Shown: positions 25,263 through 34,705, counted from the stretch's first letter. The stretch is 64,000 bases of DNA from Acidobacteriota bacterium (GCA_016201275.1 JACQDB010000032.1:26322-90321), one strand, 5' to 3'. The notes: generated by a model from the sequence alone, not told the origin. Made by a program: numbers and translations.

Positions 25263-26642
25263 ATGAAAATTGTAAATCGTTTAGACCTTGTGCAACCGTT
25301 ATTGCCGTCGAAGCGGGCGAAAGTTCTGGCTTTTGCCTTGCTGTTTATCGTGATGTTTTCCGTCAGTTTTTCCGCCTCAGCAGATACCTTGCGAAAGCGT
25401 TATACCTTTCCCTATGACCGCGCCACGCGCAAAGCCTCTTCGCTGATTGCCGCCAAACAGGCGCGCAAACAATTCCTGCGCGATTTTTTAGCGGAGAAGT
25501 TTTCGCCGGAAATCACCAGCAAATTTTCCGAAGACATAGACATCGCTTTAGACCCGCCCGACCAGTTCATCACCGCTTTTGAAGTGGTCAGTGAAAAAAT
25601 TAACGACAGCGAAACCCAGGTGACGCTGACGGTGGAAGGCGATGTGGATTTCGCGGCGATGATTTCATCACTGGTGCAAAACAAGGTTCTCAGTTTTGGC
25701 AAGGACGCGCCGAAAGTGATGCTGGTGCCGTCGTCGCGCTTTGAAGACCCGAAAGCGGCAAAGACTTTGCGGGCATTAATCTATGACAAAGTGAAGCAGG
25801 CGGGGTTGCGTCCCGTGGCTTTTGAAAGCGCTACGGAGTCTGTGAGTTTTCGCATCAAAACCAAAGTCACGCCTACGGAAATCGAACGCAAGGCGCTCAT
25901 ACGACAAGCCACGCAATACGGCGCGGACTACTTGATTTATATTGATGCGGAAGTGGAAACCAAGCCGTTCAGTCAGGGCGGTTATATTTCCGATGGCAAT
26001 TTCACTTACACCATCTTGCGCCCGAACGGCAGTTTGATACTCGGCGAATCCATCGTCAGCGAACGCGGCAGCGGCTCATCGCCAATGCTGGCTTTTGATC
26101 GTGCGCTGGATTCGGTTGCGCCGGTCATCGCGCAAACTTCGATAGGGCAACTCTATCAAGCCATCTATTCCGACAGCGATGTGATTTATGACAAGCCTAT
26201 GTTGAAAGAAGAGAAGACCCTGGTCATCAATTGGGCGAGCGCGCCCGTGGTGCAGGCCATCATCGAGCGTTTGCAAAATCGCGGCACCAAGGCGACCTTG
26301 GGAACCGGCATGAGCGAAGTCGCTTCGCGTGTGAAACTGGAAACCGATATGGATGATTTGGATTTGTACGAATGGTTCAATGGGCAAAGTTTTACGGTTG
26401 GCGGCAAGACGTATAAAACGCCTGTGGTGGCGTATTCCGAGAACGTGATCGAAGTCGAAGCCGTAGCGCAACAGGCGCAACCGCGCCGACCGGCACTGGC
26501 GAAAGCGCCGCCGCGTCCGCACAAAATGCCTTCACCGAATAAAACAACGCCTGCGAAAACGACTCCGGCGATGACCAATTTAACCGGCGAACCGATTGCC
26601 AAAGTGATGTTGAAATTGCGCCCTGTGCAATTCAATCGCTGA
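25263..26642 (+). CDS. Secreted hypothetical protein, signal peptide plus repeated alpha/beta regions
   Basis: A 459-residue protein. Residues 17-42 form a signal peptide ending SVSFSASA. The mature part (about 45-400) has two or three alternating strand-helix stretches, for example VTLTVEGDVDFAAMISSL and YGADYLIYIDAEVE, reminiscent of LPP20/FlgT-type envelope proteins, though I cannot assign a family. The last 60 residues are rich in Pro, Lys and Thr, as in a cell-wall-spanning linker. AGAAGG lies 5 nt before the ATG at 25263, and the J-protein gene ends 29 nt upstream, so the two are probably one operon. It ends at a long palindrome. Confidence 0.72.
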   Translation: MKIVNRLDLVQPLLPSKRAKVLAFALLFIVMFSVSFSASADTLRKRYTFPYDRATRKASSLIAAKQARKQFLRDFLAEKFSPEITSKFSEDIDIALDPPDQFITAFEVVSEKINDSETQVTLTVEGDVDFAAMISSLVQNKVLSFGKDAPKVMLVPSSRFEDPKAAKTLRALIYDKVKQAGLRPVAFESATESVSFRIKTKVTPTEIERKALIRQATQYGADYLIYIDAEVETKPFSQGGYISDGNFTYTILRPNGSLILGESIVSERGSGSSPMLAFDRALDSVAPVIAQTSIGQLYQAIYSDSDVIYDKPMLKEEKTLVINWASAPVVQAIIERLQNRGTKATLGTGMSEVASRVKLETDMDDLDLYEWFNGQSFTVGGKTYKTPVVAYSENVIEVEAVAQQAQPRRPALAKAPPRPHKMPSPNKTTPAKTTPAMTNLTGEPIAKVMLKLRPVQFNR

Positions 26643-26681
26643 AATTGGGAGAGAGGGGAAAAATAAACTTCATTCGTTATC

Positions 26682-26734
26682 GTTGAGAAGCGGTCTCTGA
26701 CCGTGAGTCCGGCGGTCAGAGACCGCTTCTCAAC
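26682..26734. repeat. Perfect 22-bp palindrome between convergent genes
   Basis: The left arm GTTGAGAAGCGGTCTCTGACCG spans 26682-26703 and its exact reverse complement spans 26713-26734, with a 9-nt loop. It belongs to the GCGGTCTGTGACCG family seen near 13358 and 29120-29190. It may act as a bidirectional terminator. Confidence 0.85.
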
Positions 26735-26777
26735 GGGAGGTTTTTTTCTTTTCGGTTTCTGTGGCACGGTACGGAAA

Positions 26778-28991
26778 TTAATTTCCTGTCGTCGCCGGAG
26801 GCTTGGCGCGTCCCGCTAAAATCTCTTTGATGCCAGCGGCATAATTGCCCTTCGGCGCGGCTTGCAAATATTTATTGTACAAAATTTTTGCACCTTCTAC
26901 GTCGCCTGCGTTCTGCAAGGCAAAGCCGCGATGCGCCAGTAAATCGGCGTCGGTTGAATCAATTTCATAAGCGCGTTGAAAGGCATTCGCCGCCTCTTTG
27001 TAGCGCTTCAGTTCATACAGCGCGAGTCCCAAATTGGTGAAGACCTGCGCTGTCGGGTTCTTCTGTTGCTGGGTGTACTGGTCAATCGCGGTTTTGAATT
27101 CCGTCAAGGCGGCCTCGATGTTGCCTATGCTGTACAGCGCCGCGCCGAGATTTTCATGCGCCTGTGGAAAGACCGGCTGCAAAGCGATGGCCTGTCGGTA
27201 TTCCTCTATCGCCTTTTTATTTTCTTCCGTGGCATCGGCTTTCGCGTTCAACGAAGCCGCCTGCACCTGATGCTTCTTACCATTTTCATAATGAATATTG
27301 GCGGCTTCCAGATTCGTCTTCGTAGGCGGTACATTGGGGATGGTGAGTGGGTTGTCTTTGGTAGTCGGCGGATTGTTGGTTGATGTGGTTAGCGGCGTCA
27401 CATTTTGGGGACTGATATAGTTGGTATAAACGAAATAACTGCCGCCCAGTAAAGCCAGCAATAGAATCACAACAACGGCGCTGATGACCAGAGCTTTGCT
27501 GCCCGATTTCGGCGCAGGCAGCGCCGGGGTTGGATATGACGGTTGCGTTTGAAAGGGCGGCGTGACCGCTTGATAAGGATTTTGTTGCGGCGGTTGATGA
27601 GCAAAAGTTTGCACGGTTTTCTGTGGTTCAGAAAACGGCGCGCTCATCGGCGGCGGCGCAGGTGTCGAAGGCTGCCAAGGTTGCGGCACTGCCGGTTGCG
27701 GCGATGGCGCAGGGAATTGCCGCTCCGCTTTTTCCGAACCGAAAGGCCGCGTCGCTTCGGCTTCGGGTTGCGAAGTGGACTTGGGGTTTGGCGCGCCCGT
27801 CACTTCTCTGGTGATGTAAGCCGAGGGCGGACGCTGTGGCTCTTCAACAAGCGTTTGCGAGGCCGGATTGACTACGGCTTCCTGCGGCGTTTGCGAAACC
27901 GGTTGCTCAACTTGTGCGCCGCTTCTCTGCGCTTGCTCTATGCCTATGGTGTGCGCGAAACCGGCACCGTGAGGGGGTTGCGAAGAGGGCGGTGCATCCT
28001 TGATTGAGCCAATAAATTCGGTGCTTTTTTCAAAGCTTGTCGGCTGCTCGCCTATCGAAACCGTAGCGCGATTACCGCCGTCCTCGCTGATGGAATTGGT
28101 CGAGCGATGAGATAAATTTTGAGTAGCCACAATCGCCTGTTTCAACTGCGCGGCAAATTGCTCGACGCTGGCGGTGCGGTGGTCGCGGTGGCGCTCTAGG
28201 CCGTTCATTACGGCCTGTTCGACTTCGCGGCTCATCGCCGGGACGTATTCGCGCAAAGGTTTCGGTTCGGCCAACAAGCGCTTCACCATGATGGCCTGCG
28301 AGTTGTCGCCCTCGAAAGGCAGCTTGCCGCTGAACATTTCATACACCAGCAAGGCCAGACTATAAACATCCGAGCGCGCATCGAGACGTTCACCCGACAA
28401 TTGTTCGGGCGACATATAAAACGGCGTTCCCAACACAAAGCCGGTTTTGGTGAGGTTATCTTTGTCGTCATCTTCGACGGGTTTGGCGATGCCGAAATCC
28501 AGCACCTTGACATAATCGGCGTCCTCGCCTTTGCGCGTAATCATGATATTTTCCGGCTTGAGATCGCGGTGGACGATGCCCAGCGAATGCGCGGCGCTCA
28601 AGGCGGCGGCAATTTGCGCGGTGATATGAACGATGCGGTCGGTCGCCAGTGGGCGTTCTTTGGCGAGCAATTGTCCGAGGTGACGGCCTTCGATAAACTC
28701 CATCGCCAGATACAGCATACCGCCTTCGGCTTCGCCAAAATCATAAATCGTCACCGCGTGCGGATTGTCTATGCGGCTGGCCATCTGGGCTTCGCGTTTG
28801 AATCGCGCAATCATCGAATCGGTATCCGAAGTCATGGGCAACAGCAATTTAATCGCGCAGGTGCGCCCCATTTGCGTATGTACCGCTTTGAAGACCGCGC
28901 CCATGCCGCCCTGCCCGATCTTTTCGATCAGGCGAAATCGTCCGGCAAAATCTTTGCCAATCAGCGCATCAATATTTGGCGTGCTGCTCAT
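26778..28991 (-). CDS. Hanks-type Ser/Thr kinase with TM and TPR domain (kinase 1)
   Basis: About 737 residues from MSSTPNIDALIG; no strong ribosome site, and an ATG at 29027 is possible. The kinase domain (about residues 18-280) is intact: IGQGGMGAVF glycine loop, CAIKLLLP lysine, HRDLKPENIM catalytic loop, LDFGIAKP and SPEQLSGERLDARSDVYS. A proline-rich linker follows, one membrane segment (about 495-520), then four or so extracytoplasmic TPRs (550-725). Unlike the other four kinases it lies apart and carries neither a zinc ribbon nor SUMF1. It probably senses protein ligands outside and phosphorylates cytoplasmic targets. No phosphatase gene is nearby. Confidence 0.92.
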   Translation of the reverse strand: MSSTPNIDALIGKDFAGRFRLIEKIGQGGMGAVFKAVHTQMGRTCAIKLLLPMTSDTDSMIARFKREAQMASRIDNPHAVTIYDFGEAEGGMLYLAMEFIEGRHLGQLLAKERPLATDRIVHITAQIAAALSAAHSLGIVHRDLKPENIMITRKGEDADYVKVLDFGIAKPVEDDDKDNLTKTGFVLGTPFYMSPEQLSGERLDARSDVYSLALLVYEMFSGKLPFEGDNSQAIMVKRLLAEPKPLREYVPAMSREVEQAVMNGLERHRDHRTASVEQFAAQLKQAIVATQNLSHRSTNSISEDGGNRATVSIGEQPTSFEKSTEFIGSIKDAPPSSQPPHGAGFAHTIGIEQAQRSGAQVEQPVSQTPQEAVVNPASQTLVEEPQRPPSAYITREVTGAPNPKSTSQPEAEATRPFGSEKAERQFPAPSPQPAVPQPWQPSTPAPPPMSAPFSEPQKTVQTFAHQPPQQNPYQAVTPPFQTQPSYPTPALPAPKSGSKALVISAVVVILLLALLGGSYFVYTNYISPQNVTPLTTSTNNPPTTKDNPLTIPNVPPTKTNLEAANIHYENGKKHQVQAASLNAKADATEENKKAIEEYRQAIALQPVFPQAHENLGAALYSIGNIEAALTEFKTAIDQYTQQQKNPTAQVFTNLGLALYELKRYKEAANAFQRAYEIDSTDADLLAHRGFALQNAGDVEGAKILYNKYLQAAPKGNYAAGIKEILAGRAKPPATTGN

Positions 28992-29110
28992 CAATGCGAG
29001 ACTACTAGAAGCACGCAAAAAAGGCAAAAGTGAGAAGAAAAAACTAAAGGGTAAAAAGTAAAAGGCAAACCGCAGAAAAGCAGATGGTCCCGAACCGTCG
29101 AATAAAATCG

Positions 29111-29200
29111 GATGAGTTGAAAGGCGGTCTGTGACCGTCGGGATTCACAGCAACATCACCAGATGAGTTTAGCGGCGGTCTGTGACCGTCAGGATTCGCA
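29111..29200. repeat. Two tandem 51-bp units of the GCGGTCTGTGACCG family
   Basis: GATGAGTTGAAAGGCGGTCT begins at 29111 and a closely similar unit (GATGAGTTTAGCGGCGGTCT) at 29162. Each holds CGGTCTGTGACCG followed by GGATTCACAGC or GGATTCGCAGC. They lie in the 285-nt gap between kinase 1 and the mannosyltransferase gene, next to TTTTGCC-rich low-complexity sequence. Confidence 0.75.
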
Positions 29201-29276
29201 GCCCGTCTTTTTACTTTTGCCTTTGCACCTTTTTCTTCTCACTTTTTTCTTCTCACTTAGCCTTTGCACTTTTGCC

Positions 29277-31397
29277 TTATTTTCCCGTGTTCGGATTTTG
29301 CAAGCTCTCAAGGCTGGCGTTCAACAGATTTCTCGCTGGCGTATAACTGGCATCCAAAGCGAGCGCTTGGTGGAATGCTTCTATGGCTTGGGCGTGGTGA
29401 TTTTGCGCTGCCAGAAACCGTCCGCGATTGGTGAGCATAGACAGATAAACCGGCAGCACTTTCTTTATCACCACGTCATCGTCGGCAAACTTCAAAGTGC
29501 CATCGGCAAGCCCGCGAGTATTGAGCGCAACGTCGTTGGTGGGCGCAACCGCGTTAGTGGTCGAGGCACAAAAGAGCAAGCCTTTCGGGATGAGGGTGAA
29601 TTTCTCGTTTAAGAAAGTGGTCAACTCCATATTGGGGCCGCCGCGATTGATGACGATTTCCTGCGTCGCGTAAACCGGCGCAACTTTGCTGCGAGTATTG
29701 ATGAAAGAGAAAATCATGTCGTAAAACCGCGTGTTAATGCGTTCGCTCAACTTGGGATTGTTCGCGTAAGCTTCGGGGTTTTGCTCCCAGCTTTTCAGGT
29801 CTTCCAGATAAGCCTCGACGGCCTTGCGGGATTGCTCAATCACCTCTGGATAGACTTGGCGCAAATAATCGAAATACCACGACCGCCGCAATTGATTCAC
29901 ATCTATCGCTACGACATCGGGGCGCTGCCCTTCGAGTTGGCGCACATACAGCATAGGCGAATAGACTTGCCAATCGCTGGTCAACAGCAAGGCGTTGGGT
30001 TCTAGTCCCTGCAAAATGTTAGTGACGTAATCGTGCGCGATGAAATAGCGGCTGCGATTGTTGTAGCGAAAATTTCCCGCCAGCGTGAGCAGCGGAAGCA
30101 GCAGGAAAATCATAGCTGCGCGCCAAGGCGTGAAGAGTTGTCGAAATTTTGGCGTTGGCAAAAACCGCATGAACCATTGCGCGCCACTACCTGCGGCAAT
30201 CGTTAAGGCAATGAAAGCGGGCAAATAGTAAGCGTCTTTGTCTTCGTCTATTTCGTAGCCTAAACCGTAGAGGAGGTCGGCGGCGACCATGAGAGCAAGA
30301 AAAAAGAACATCGCTTTGTCGTGTTTGAACAGATAGACGAATCCGACGGTGGCAAGCGCCAAACCGAGAGGCAGCCAGGGGAAGCCGAATTCACGAATAG
30401 ATAGCGCGGCGAACTCGCTGATTCTTGCCAGCGAAAAATCGAAGAATACCTGATATTGGCGGCCTGTGATGTGCCACCAGAAGCGTTCCAGATTGTCAGG
30501 GTCGCCCCAATTCATCAACGGTGAACGCGACGCGGCGAAGGGCAGATAGAGATAAATGCTCAAGCCTGAAAAGGCCGAAAGCGCCGCATACAACAAGCGT
30601 TTGCTTGTGAAAAAGCGTAAGCCTGCACTTGCCCAGACCAGCGCGGCGAGAGCGGGTAACAACAAACCGACGGTGACGTGATGAACGCCTAAAGCGAGGC
30701 CAAAGAAAAACGCCGCAAGATACAGCGCTTTGTCATTGGGCGCTTGAGGGAGCGTGTGGGCGGTGCGGATTTGCCGTCGCCAGCGCATCATTAAATAGAT
30801 CACAGCGAGGATGAGCATGGCGTTGAGCGTATAGACTTCGGCAATGGTGGCATAAGCCCAGAGGGTGCGCGAAACGGCCAGTAGCAAGCCGCTGATTACG
30901 GCGGGTGCCAGCATCCATAGCGGAGGGAAGGATTGGTTCACAGCGTCTGCGAGATTGTTTGGCGCAGACTTGCCGCGCTTTCTGAGCTTGTCTTTTCGGC
31001 GTTTTGCCTTGGTTTGCAGTGATGATTGAGTCAACAAAGTTTCGCTTACGAGCAGCATCATCAACATAGATGCGAGCGCCGCACACAATGCCGAAAGTAA
31101 ATGCACGCGCAGCGCAAGATTACCGATAGGCAACAGCGTAGCGAAATGAGCGAGCAAAACATAGAGCGGAAACCCCGGCGGATGAGCGATGCCTAGAGTT
31201 TTCGCCGCGAGAATTAATTCGCCGCTGTCCACCAAGGTGACGGTTGGCGCGAGCGTGAAGGCATACAAAAGAAACGCCAACAGAAAAACGCCGGCAGCAA
31301 GAAACTGGCGCGCTGTGGTGAAAGAGCCTGATTGCTGCATGGGGGGATTGTTGTTGTGCGTGGTTGCGAGTTGATCTGCTTTGGGTTTTTCCATCAT
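29277..31397 (-). CDS. DUF2723 protein O-mannosyltransferase-like membrane protein
   Basis: About 706 residues; the ATG at 31397 is the first, and an upstream TTG is unlikely. The N-terminal signature FTLAPTVTLVDSGELILAA and GIAHPPGFPLYVLLAHF is characteristic of the DUF2723/PMT family, with the acidic residue of the first external loop (DSGE) expected to be catalytic. About eleven hydrophobic segments fill the first 440 residues; the rest is an extracytoplasmic domain ending in a TPR-like stretch (HHAQAIEAFHQALALD). Such enzymes transfer mannose or a related sugar from a lipid donor to Ser/Thr of secreted proteins. It stands alone; the many secreted Thr/Pro-rich proteins here are plausible substrates, but that is inference. 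Confidence 0.88.
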   Translation of the reverse strand: MMEKPKADQLATTHNNNPPMQQSGSFTTARQFLAAGVFLLAFLLYAFTLAPTVTLVDSGELILAAKTLGIAHPPGFPLYVLLAHFATLLPIGNLALRVHLLSALCAALASMLMMLLVSETLLTQSSLQTKAKRRKDKLRKRGKSAPNNLADAVNQSFPPLWMLAPAVISGLLLAVSRTLWAYATIAEVYTLNAMLILAVIYLMMRWRRQIRTAHTLPQAPNDKALYLAAFFFGLALGVHHVTVGLLLPALAALVWASAGLRFFTSKRLLYAALSAFSGLSIYLYLPFAASRSPLMNWGDPDNLERFWWHITGRQYQVFFDFSLARISEFAALSIREFGFPWLPLGLALATVGFVYLFKHDKAMFFFLALMVAADLLYGLGYEIDEDKDAYYLPAFIALTIAAGSGAQWFMRFLPTPKFRQLFTPWRAAMIFLLLPLLTLAGNFRYNNRSRYFIAHDYVTNILQGLEPNALLLTSDWQVYSPMLYVRQLEGQRPDVVAIDVNQLRRSWYFDYLRQVYPEVIEQSRKAVEAYLEDLKSWEQNPEAYANNPKLSERINTRFYDMIFSFINTRSKVAPVYATQEIVINRGGPNMELTTFLNEKFTLIPKGLLFCASTTNAVAPTNDVALNTRGLADGTLKFADDDVVIKKVLPVYLSMLTNRGRFLAAQNHHAQAIEAFHQALALDASYTPARNLLNASLESLQNPNTGK

Positions 31398-31543
31398 GGA
31401 GGCAACACCGAAGTGAAAATTCAAAACGGCAATATACCAATAAAGAAATCACTTGTTCAAAAACGAAAACGCGAAAATAGGTTTGGTCGGTACGAATGGT
31501 GGATGAAAGAACCGGCAAGACTTGAGAGTTTTTCCCCTGCCCT

Positions 31544-31624
31544 GTACGGGCGACCCTCTGTGGTCACCCCTCCTTGAAATCCATTAACTTTCAAGGAGGG
31601 GCGACCACAGAGGGTCGCCCGTAC
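31544..31624. repeat. 81-bp palindrome with 36-bp arms
   Basis: The arms 31544-31579 and 31589-31624 (outer sequence GTACGGGCGACCCTCTGTGG) pair with a single mismatch around a 9-nt loop. The ends match those of the element at 20201-20410, so this looks like its compact form. Confidence 0.88.
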
Positions 31625-31839
31625 AAGGTTGCACTTGATTTCATCCACAGTTCTAAGTACAGGGCGCGACAACTTCGCCGCTCGTTAGAAAATACTGATT
31701 TGCTGCAAAAAGCCTATGTTTATTGGCTTATTTGAAAAATCATGGCGTTGCTAACTAGCGGCGTATTTACTGTGCCTTGTACTAAGTTCGACTTTGTACG
31801 TTTTTCAGAGGCGAACCAACCGCGCCAATCTTTCCTATG

Positions 31840-32175
31840 GAAATCGGTAGATGACTAAAGTTCAGCCTACGATTAACCAATCCCCCAACGGCAGTTGGAG
31901 GATGCTTAAAACTCAGCCTACGAAATACAGCGCAACATCAACCAATCCCCCCGATGGAAATCGGGGGATGGTTAAAGTCCAACCTACGAAACGCTGCCAA
32001 CGAGAAACGAATCCCCCCGATGGCAATCGGGGGATGGTTAAAGTCCAACCTTGCCCGATGCTCAAGGCTGGACTTTAACTATCCCCCAACTACCGTTGGG
32101 GGGATTGCAAAAAAACTTTGCTTGCCTGTGGTGTAAGTTGGACTTTAACCATCCCCCAACTGCCGTTGGGGGAAT
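31840..32175. repeat. Hairpin repeat array with direct and inverted units
   Basis: Units of the type AATCCCCCCGATGGAAATCG followed by GGGGATGGTTAAAGTCCAAC start at about 31879, 31944 and 32010 (spacing 65 and 66), with a degenerate unit before them. Two units in the opposite orientation (GGACTTTAACTATCCCCCAA type) follow at about 32070 and 32140. Each unit can form a CCCCC-GGGGG hairpin. Confidence 0.8.
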
Positions 32176-32501
32176 TCAGACGAATGGCCTCACTGCCTCG
32201 GCTCTGCGTTGATAAACTTCTCAGCGGCGCATTACCTGGAGTGAAACCGCTTTTTACTTTCAACCCTTGAAATGAGTGAACCGCAAAAAATTGAGGCTGA
32301 CGACTTCCAAGCGCTACCCGCAACGTCAGATATGGATTGATGCTGGCCAATCTCAACTTGTACAAAGTTGAGCTTTGATCGCGTGTCGAATGTTGATCGA
32401 GCGAAATCCTGTGCAGCGATGTTGCGGGAGTTCGCGCCAAAAAAATGGCGACCGGAGGCCGCCAATCAACGCTAGAAATTTGTTTGCTTACCTGTTCGCG
32501 T

Positions 32502-33464
32502 CTATTCGATCAGCGGTTTTTTGGTTACCGGCGCTGCGGGTTTTTTAGTTGTGGTTGGCGCTGGCGTTTCAGGCTTCTTCGGAGTTGTAATTGCTGGCGC
32601 TGGCGTTTCAGGCTTCTTCGGAGTTGTAGTTGCTGGTGCGTTCGGTTGGTTGATCGTCGGCGCGCTCTCCGGCTTTTTCACTTTGTCGCCTTCTTCGGTG
32701 GCTTCCTCGCCGGGGTCGTCGCTGACGCGAATACCGGTAGAGAATTTTTTATAGCTGGTGAACTTCACGCTCAAACGCATATGCACGCTGTTACCTCTTT
32801 TGAATTCCAGCACGTCATCAGCATAGATATAAGTCGGGAACCAGTATTTGCCGTCAATGTTTTCGCGGTACGATTCAAAGTGCGGAGAGACATTTTTTTC
32901 CGTGTCGGGTATGGATTTTCCTGCCACTTTGACGATTTGTAAATCCACATCATCCACCCATATACGCCCTTCCAAATAGCGTTCGCCTTTGACTAATTGT
33001 TTCGGTTTGACCTCAAAAACATAGGTGGTGAGTTCATCAATTTTTTCTTTGCGAAGAAAAGTCACTTGATATTTGGGCAACGTCTCTGTCGTCAATCCAA
33101 AGGGTTGAATCTCCGCAAGGTCCTGCATATCTTCTCTGGTCAGGATCAAGTTTTTCAGCGTTGAAGGTGGAAAGAAGGTAATTTTTTCGAGGCGATTGCC
33201 GTGATTATCCAGGACAATATCGGAAACGCGATGAAAGCGACCGATAATCGAACCGGCTTCGCCAATCTCCATCATGTCGAAATTCTGAGTAAAGGTGTAG
33301 TTCAAGCGCGCCGCTTTATTCTGGCTTTCGGCGGCGGCGAAGCGCTGAATCACGTCGTCAATCGAAAGCTGTGGCGGCGTTGGCGAAGTTTGCGCCTGAC
33401 CTATGATGGACAGTGAAACGAGCAGGGTGAATAGTAAAAGTGAATCTCTCAGCTTGATACGCAT
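32502..33464 (-). CDS. Secreted LolA-like / outer-membrane lipoprotein-sorting family protein
   Basis: A 320-residue protein from MRIKLRDSLLLFTLL; GGGAG lies 7 nt upstream, which rejects a longer frame to 33539. Residues 1-25 are a signal peptide ending GQA. The mature part (about 35-265) has the repeating strands of the LolA/LppX half-barrel fold (YTFTQNFDMMEIGEAGSIIG; RIWVDDVDLQIVKVAGKSIP), which carry lipids or lipoproteins across the periplasm. The C-terminal 55 residues are a Pro/Lys/Thr tail with imperfect repeats (TTPKKPETPAPA). The family call is moderate. It is monocistronic, divergent from the stress-protein gene. Confidence 0.75.
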   Translation of the reverse strand: MRIKLRDSLLLFTLLVSLSIIGQAQTSPTPPQLSIDDVIQRFAAAESQNKAARLNYTFTQNFDMMEIGEAGSIIGRFHRVSDIVLDNHGNRLEKITFFPPSTLKNLILTREDMQDLAEIQPFGLTTETLPKYQVTFLRKEKIDELTTYVFEVKPKQLVKGERYLEGRIWVDDVDLQIVKVAGKSIPDTEKNVSPHFESYRENIDGKYWFPTYIYADDVLEFKRGNSVHMRLSVKFTSYKKFSTGIRVSDDPGEEATEEGDKVKKPESAPTINQPNAPATTTPKKPETPAPAITTPKKPETPAPTTTKKPAAPVTKKPLIE

Positions 33465-33612
33465 TGTGTTTCTCCCGTTCAATTGATGAGGTAATTCTAC
33501 TGGGTTATTTGTCATTGTCACAAGCGGGTACGGTGACAACTTCTCTGATGAATGAAAACTCGCTGGGTGTTGGACGCGCCGGAAATTTTTTTGGCGAAAT
33601 GTCCGGCGCTCT

Positions 33613-33641
33613 TTGTAAACTCCTGAGAGCTTGACTATGAT
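33613..33641 (+). promoter_or_regulatory. Promoter candidate for universal stress protein
   Basis: TTGTAA (33613-33618) and TATGAT (33636-33641) are separated by 17 nt, placing the start of transcription about 60 nt before the ATG. Confidence 0.5.
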
Positions 33642-33706
33642 AAGTTCTCAAGGCCACGCGGAAAGCGTTTTGACACGAGGCATTTCAGGAAAGACAAAAC
33701 GACATC

Positions 33707-34612
33707 ATGGCTATGAAAATCTTACTTTGTAGTGACGGCTCCCTACAGGCCACTCAGGCCCTTCAGTTCGGCGGAATCATTGCCGCCGCCTGCCATGCGG
33801 AAACCACGCTGCTCGGCATCACCGAAAAATCGGCAGAAGAAGACGCCTTGTTTGAAGCCTTGAAACAGGGCGCGCAAATCCTCAAGCAGTTGAACGTCAA
33901 CGCCGAATTGATTATCAAAGCCGGAGAACCGCTTGCCGAAATTGTGCGCCGCACTCAGGAAATGCATTATGATCTGGTGGTCATAGGCGCAGTGCAAAAA
34001 GGCACACGCGGACCGTTTCTGATGTCGGCCAAGGCCTACAAAATTATCAAAGCCGTAGAGCCGCCGGTGCTGGTCGTCATGGGCAGCCACAAGACTTTGA
34101 AGCGCTTGTTGATTTGCAGCGGCGGCGAAAAATATATAGACACGGCAGTGCATTTCGCCGGTGAGATGGCCAAAAATTTTGCCGCACGCATTACGCTCTT
34201 TCATGTGATGGCCGAGCCGCCCGCCGATTATGCCGATTTAATCAAGATGGAAGAGGATGTGAATTTGTTGCTGCATTCGGAGTCCGACTTGGGGCAGAAC
34301 CTGCGAAATGAAAAAGAGTTGCTCGATAAAATGGGCGTCGAGAGTCGCGTCCGCCTGCGCCACGGTTTGGTGTTGAGCGAGGTGATGAAAGAGATCAAGC
34401 GCGGCGAATATGATTTGGTCGTTACCGGTTCGTCGCCAGCGGGCGGAAATTTGCGAACCTACATCATGGGCAATATCACCAGAGAGATTGTCAATCGCGC
34501 CGAATGCCCAGTGCTGGTGGTGCGCGGCGCGCAAACCCCTGCAGGTTTGGGTAGCAGTCTGAAAGATTTTTTCTCGGAAGTCTTCGGCCAATCCAAAGGC
34601 CAACCGCAATAG
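33707..34612 (+). CDS. Tandem universal stress protein (two Usp domains)
   Basis: A 301-residue cytoplasmic protein with two Usp folds. Domain 1 (residues 1-127) begins KILLCSDGS and ends with VVIGAVQKGTRGP and PPVLVVMGS; domain 2 (about 130-285) ends with LVVTGSSPAGGNLRTYIMGN, close to the GxxGxxxxxxG(S/T) nucleotide loop, then CPVLVVRGA. Domain 1 lacks the full ATP loop, so nucleotide binding is likely in domain 2 only. Usp proteins aid survival under starvation and other stress. AGGAAAG lies upstream. It stands alone between divergent and convergent genes, with a promoter candidate about 70 nt upstream. Confidence 0.9.
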   Translation: MAMKILLCSDGSLQATQALQFGGIIAAACHAETTLLGITEKSAEEDALFEALKQGAQILKQLNVNAELIIKAGEPLAEIVRRTQEMHYDLVVIGAVQKGTRGPFLMSAKAYKIIKAVEPPVLVVMGSHKTLKRLLICSGGEKYIDTAVHFAGEMAKNFAARITLFHVMAEPPADYADLIKMEEDVNLLLHSESDLGQNLRNEKELLDKMGVESRVRLRHGLVLSEVMKEIKRGEYDLVVTGSSPAGGNLRTYIMGNITREIVNRAECPVLVVRGAQTPAGLGSSLKDFFSEVFGQSKGQPQ

Positions 34613-34625
34613 ACCCATAGCACGC

Positions 34626-34705
34626 AGTGCAGACCGCGAGCGCGACCCTAGCTGTCCGTCCGCTTGCAGATGCGAACAAGGATGACGGCGCTCGCGGTCT
34701 GCACT
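34626..34705. repeat. 18-bp perfect inverted repeat between convergent genes
   Basis: AGTGCAGACCGCGAGCGC (34626-34643) pairs exactly with 34688-34705 across a 44-nt spacer. It contains the GCAGACCGC core of the dispersed GCGGTCTG palindromes. It lies 14 nt after the stress-protein stop and may end transcription. Confidence 0.8.

Larger units (their letters stand above)
31398..32501. other. Gene-free stretch with two repeat systems
   Basis: No gene is supported in this 1.1 kb. It contains the 81-bp palindrome at 31544-31624 and the 65/70-bp array at 31840-32175. Frames crossing the array simply translate the repeats (NPPDGNRGMVKVQP) and are rejected. The 325 nt after the array show no recognisable feature. 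Confidence 0.65.

Noticed and set aside
31840..32175. Possible CRISPR array
   Set aside because: The spacer parts are themselves repeated, units invert midway, and no cas genes are near.
31851..32440. Small frames across the hairpin array
   Set aside because: Their translations are repeats of the array (PPDGNRGMVKVQP) or of its flank, without ribosome sites.
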